From: Spodoptera frugiperda
Lineage: Eukaryota; Arthropoda; Insecta; Lepidoptera; Noctuidae
Assembly (NCBI RefSeq): GCF_023101765.2
Contig: NC_064220.1
Location: forward strand, 11,346,001 to 11,410,000
Direction of reading: 5' to 3'
DNA: 64,000 nt
Positions 63,800 to 64,000 of the stretch are shown piece by piece (position 1 is the stretch's first letter; each line of letters begins with the position of its first letter). The position numbers were made by a program, and so were the translations under genes. A model generated the notes under the pieces. It had not been told where the DNA came from. It did no database searches and was given only the letters and a program-made list of their open reading frames with translations.

Positions 63800-64000
63800 T
63801 TGTTTTAAATCGTGGTAAGGAAATTGCAGCGATCGCTGCATTTTGTACTTTGGCGGCAGAAAAATCTAAAATGTCATTAAAACGGTTATTTACGCTTTCC
63901 AAGTGTGTTCTTGCCAGACTGTTGCAGTAAAGAAAGTTTTCACTGCACAGTTTTTGTAACTTTCTTCTTAGAGATAATAGGCAAGGAAGTAGTAAACCAT
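63800..64000 (-). pseudogene. hAT-like fragment at the window edge
   Basis: The minus frame reads LQKLCSENFLYCNSLARTHL, ESVNNRFNDILDFSAAKVQN and AAIAAISLPRFK, resembling the region before the hAT dimerisation domain. It continues beyond the window. Weak. Confidence 0.3.

Noticed and set aside
1..64000. CRISPR arrays, bacterial operons, rRNA or replication origins
   Set aside because: No regularly spaced repeats, no Shine-Dalgarno-type gene layout, introns are present, and all recognisable proteins are eukaryotic transposon or insect proteins.

Overview
The window is A+T-rich eukaryotic DNA that is almost entirely transposable elements. It is very probably from a moth or butterfly. The evidence for Lepidoptera is a spliced odorant-binding-protein gene at the left edge with the full six-cysteine insect pattern, tRNA-derived SINEs and short elements of lepidopteran type, and a mix of piggyBac, PIF/Harbinger, pogo, Tc1/mariner, hAT, gypsy, BEL/Pao, copia and LINE fragments in which the transposase genes carry ordinary GT-AG introns. 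The odorant-binding protein (374-2055) is the only host gene supported with confidence. Two short phase-matched exons at 54232-54960 may start a second one.

Layout. 0-4 kb: odorant-binding-protein exons, with a MITE and a LINE tail in the intron and a SINE just after the stop. 5-13 kb: broken hAT, copia, piggyBac and unnamed transposase pieces, all on the minus strand. 13.4-18.4 kb: a piggyBac fragment split by a complete Harbinger element (Harbinger-1, TTA target duplication) and joined to a Tc1 fragment. 19-23.8 kb: an unnamed transposon protein, hAT, and a gypsy-like element with a small membrane ORF before gag. 23.9-28.4 kb: an ISL2EU-like element (THAP/DDE transposase plus YqaJ-type nuclease) split by a 3'-truncated BEL/Pao element and carrying a SINE. 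29.3-34.4 kb: a complete, young gypsy retrotransposon with 201-bp LTRs and one 1544-residue gag-pol ORF, inserted into an older fragment. 34.4-35.9 kb: transposase fragments that recur at 47.6-51.1 kb. 35.9-44.4 kb: a pogo element with a PHD-finger transposase, split at TTAA by a piggyBac element that carries a second gene. 45-53.5 kb: piggyBac, HARBI1-like, mariner and copia remains. 55.1-58.0 kb: a second two-gene Harbinger element. 58.4-61.0 kb: a second pogo element with an intact transposase. 61-63.6 kb: a hAT gene split by a 1.6-kb fold-back Tc1 element.

The main story is nesting. In several places the target duplication and the reading frame across the empty site can be read directly: pogo-1/piggyBac-C, piggyBac-B/Harbinger-1 and hAT/Tc1 fold-back. 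The gypsy insertion is marked by a 5-bp duplication. In ISL2EU/BEL the frame continues across the insertion, but the BEL 3' end is lost. The best candidates for something undescribed are the piggyBac element with a convergent spliced accessory gene (38859-39513), the myristoylation-signal/transmembrane ORF before gag (23204-23521), the fold-back Tc1, and the recurring combination of pogo-type transposases with C-terminal PHD fingers. Family names come from recognised motifs only. No database search was possible.
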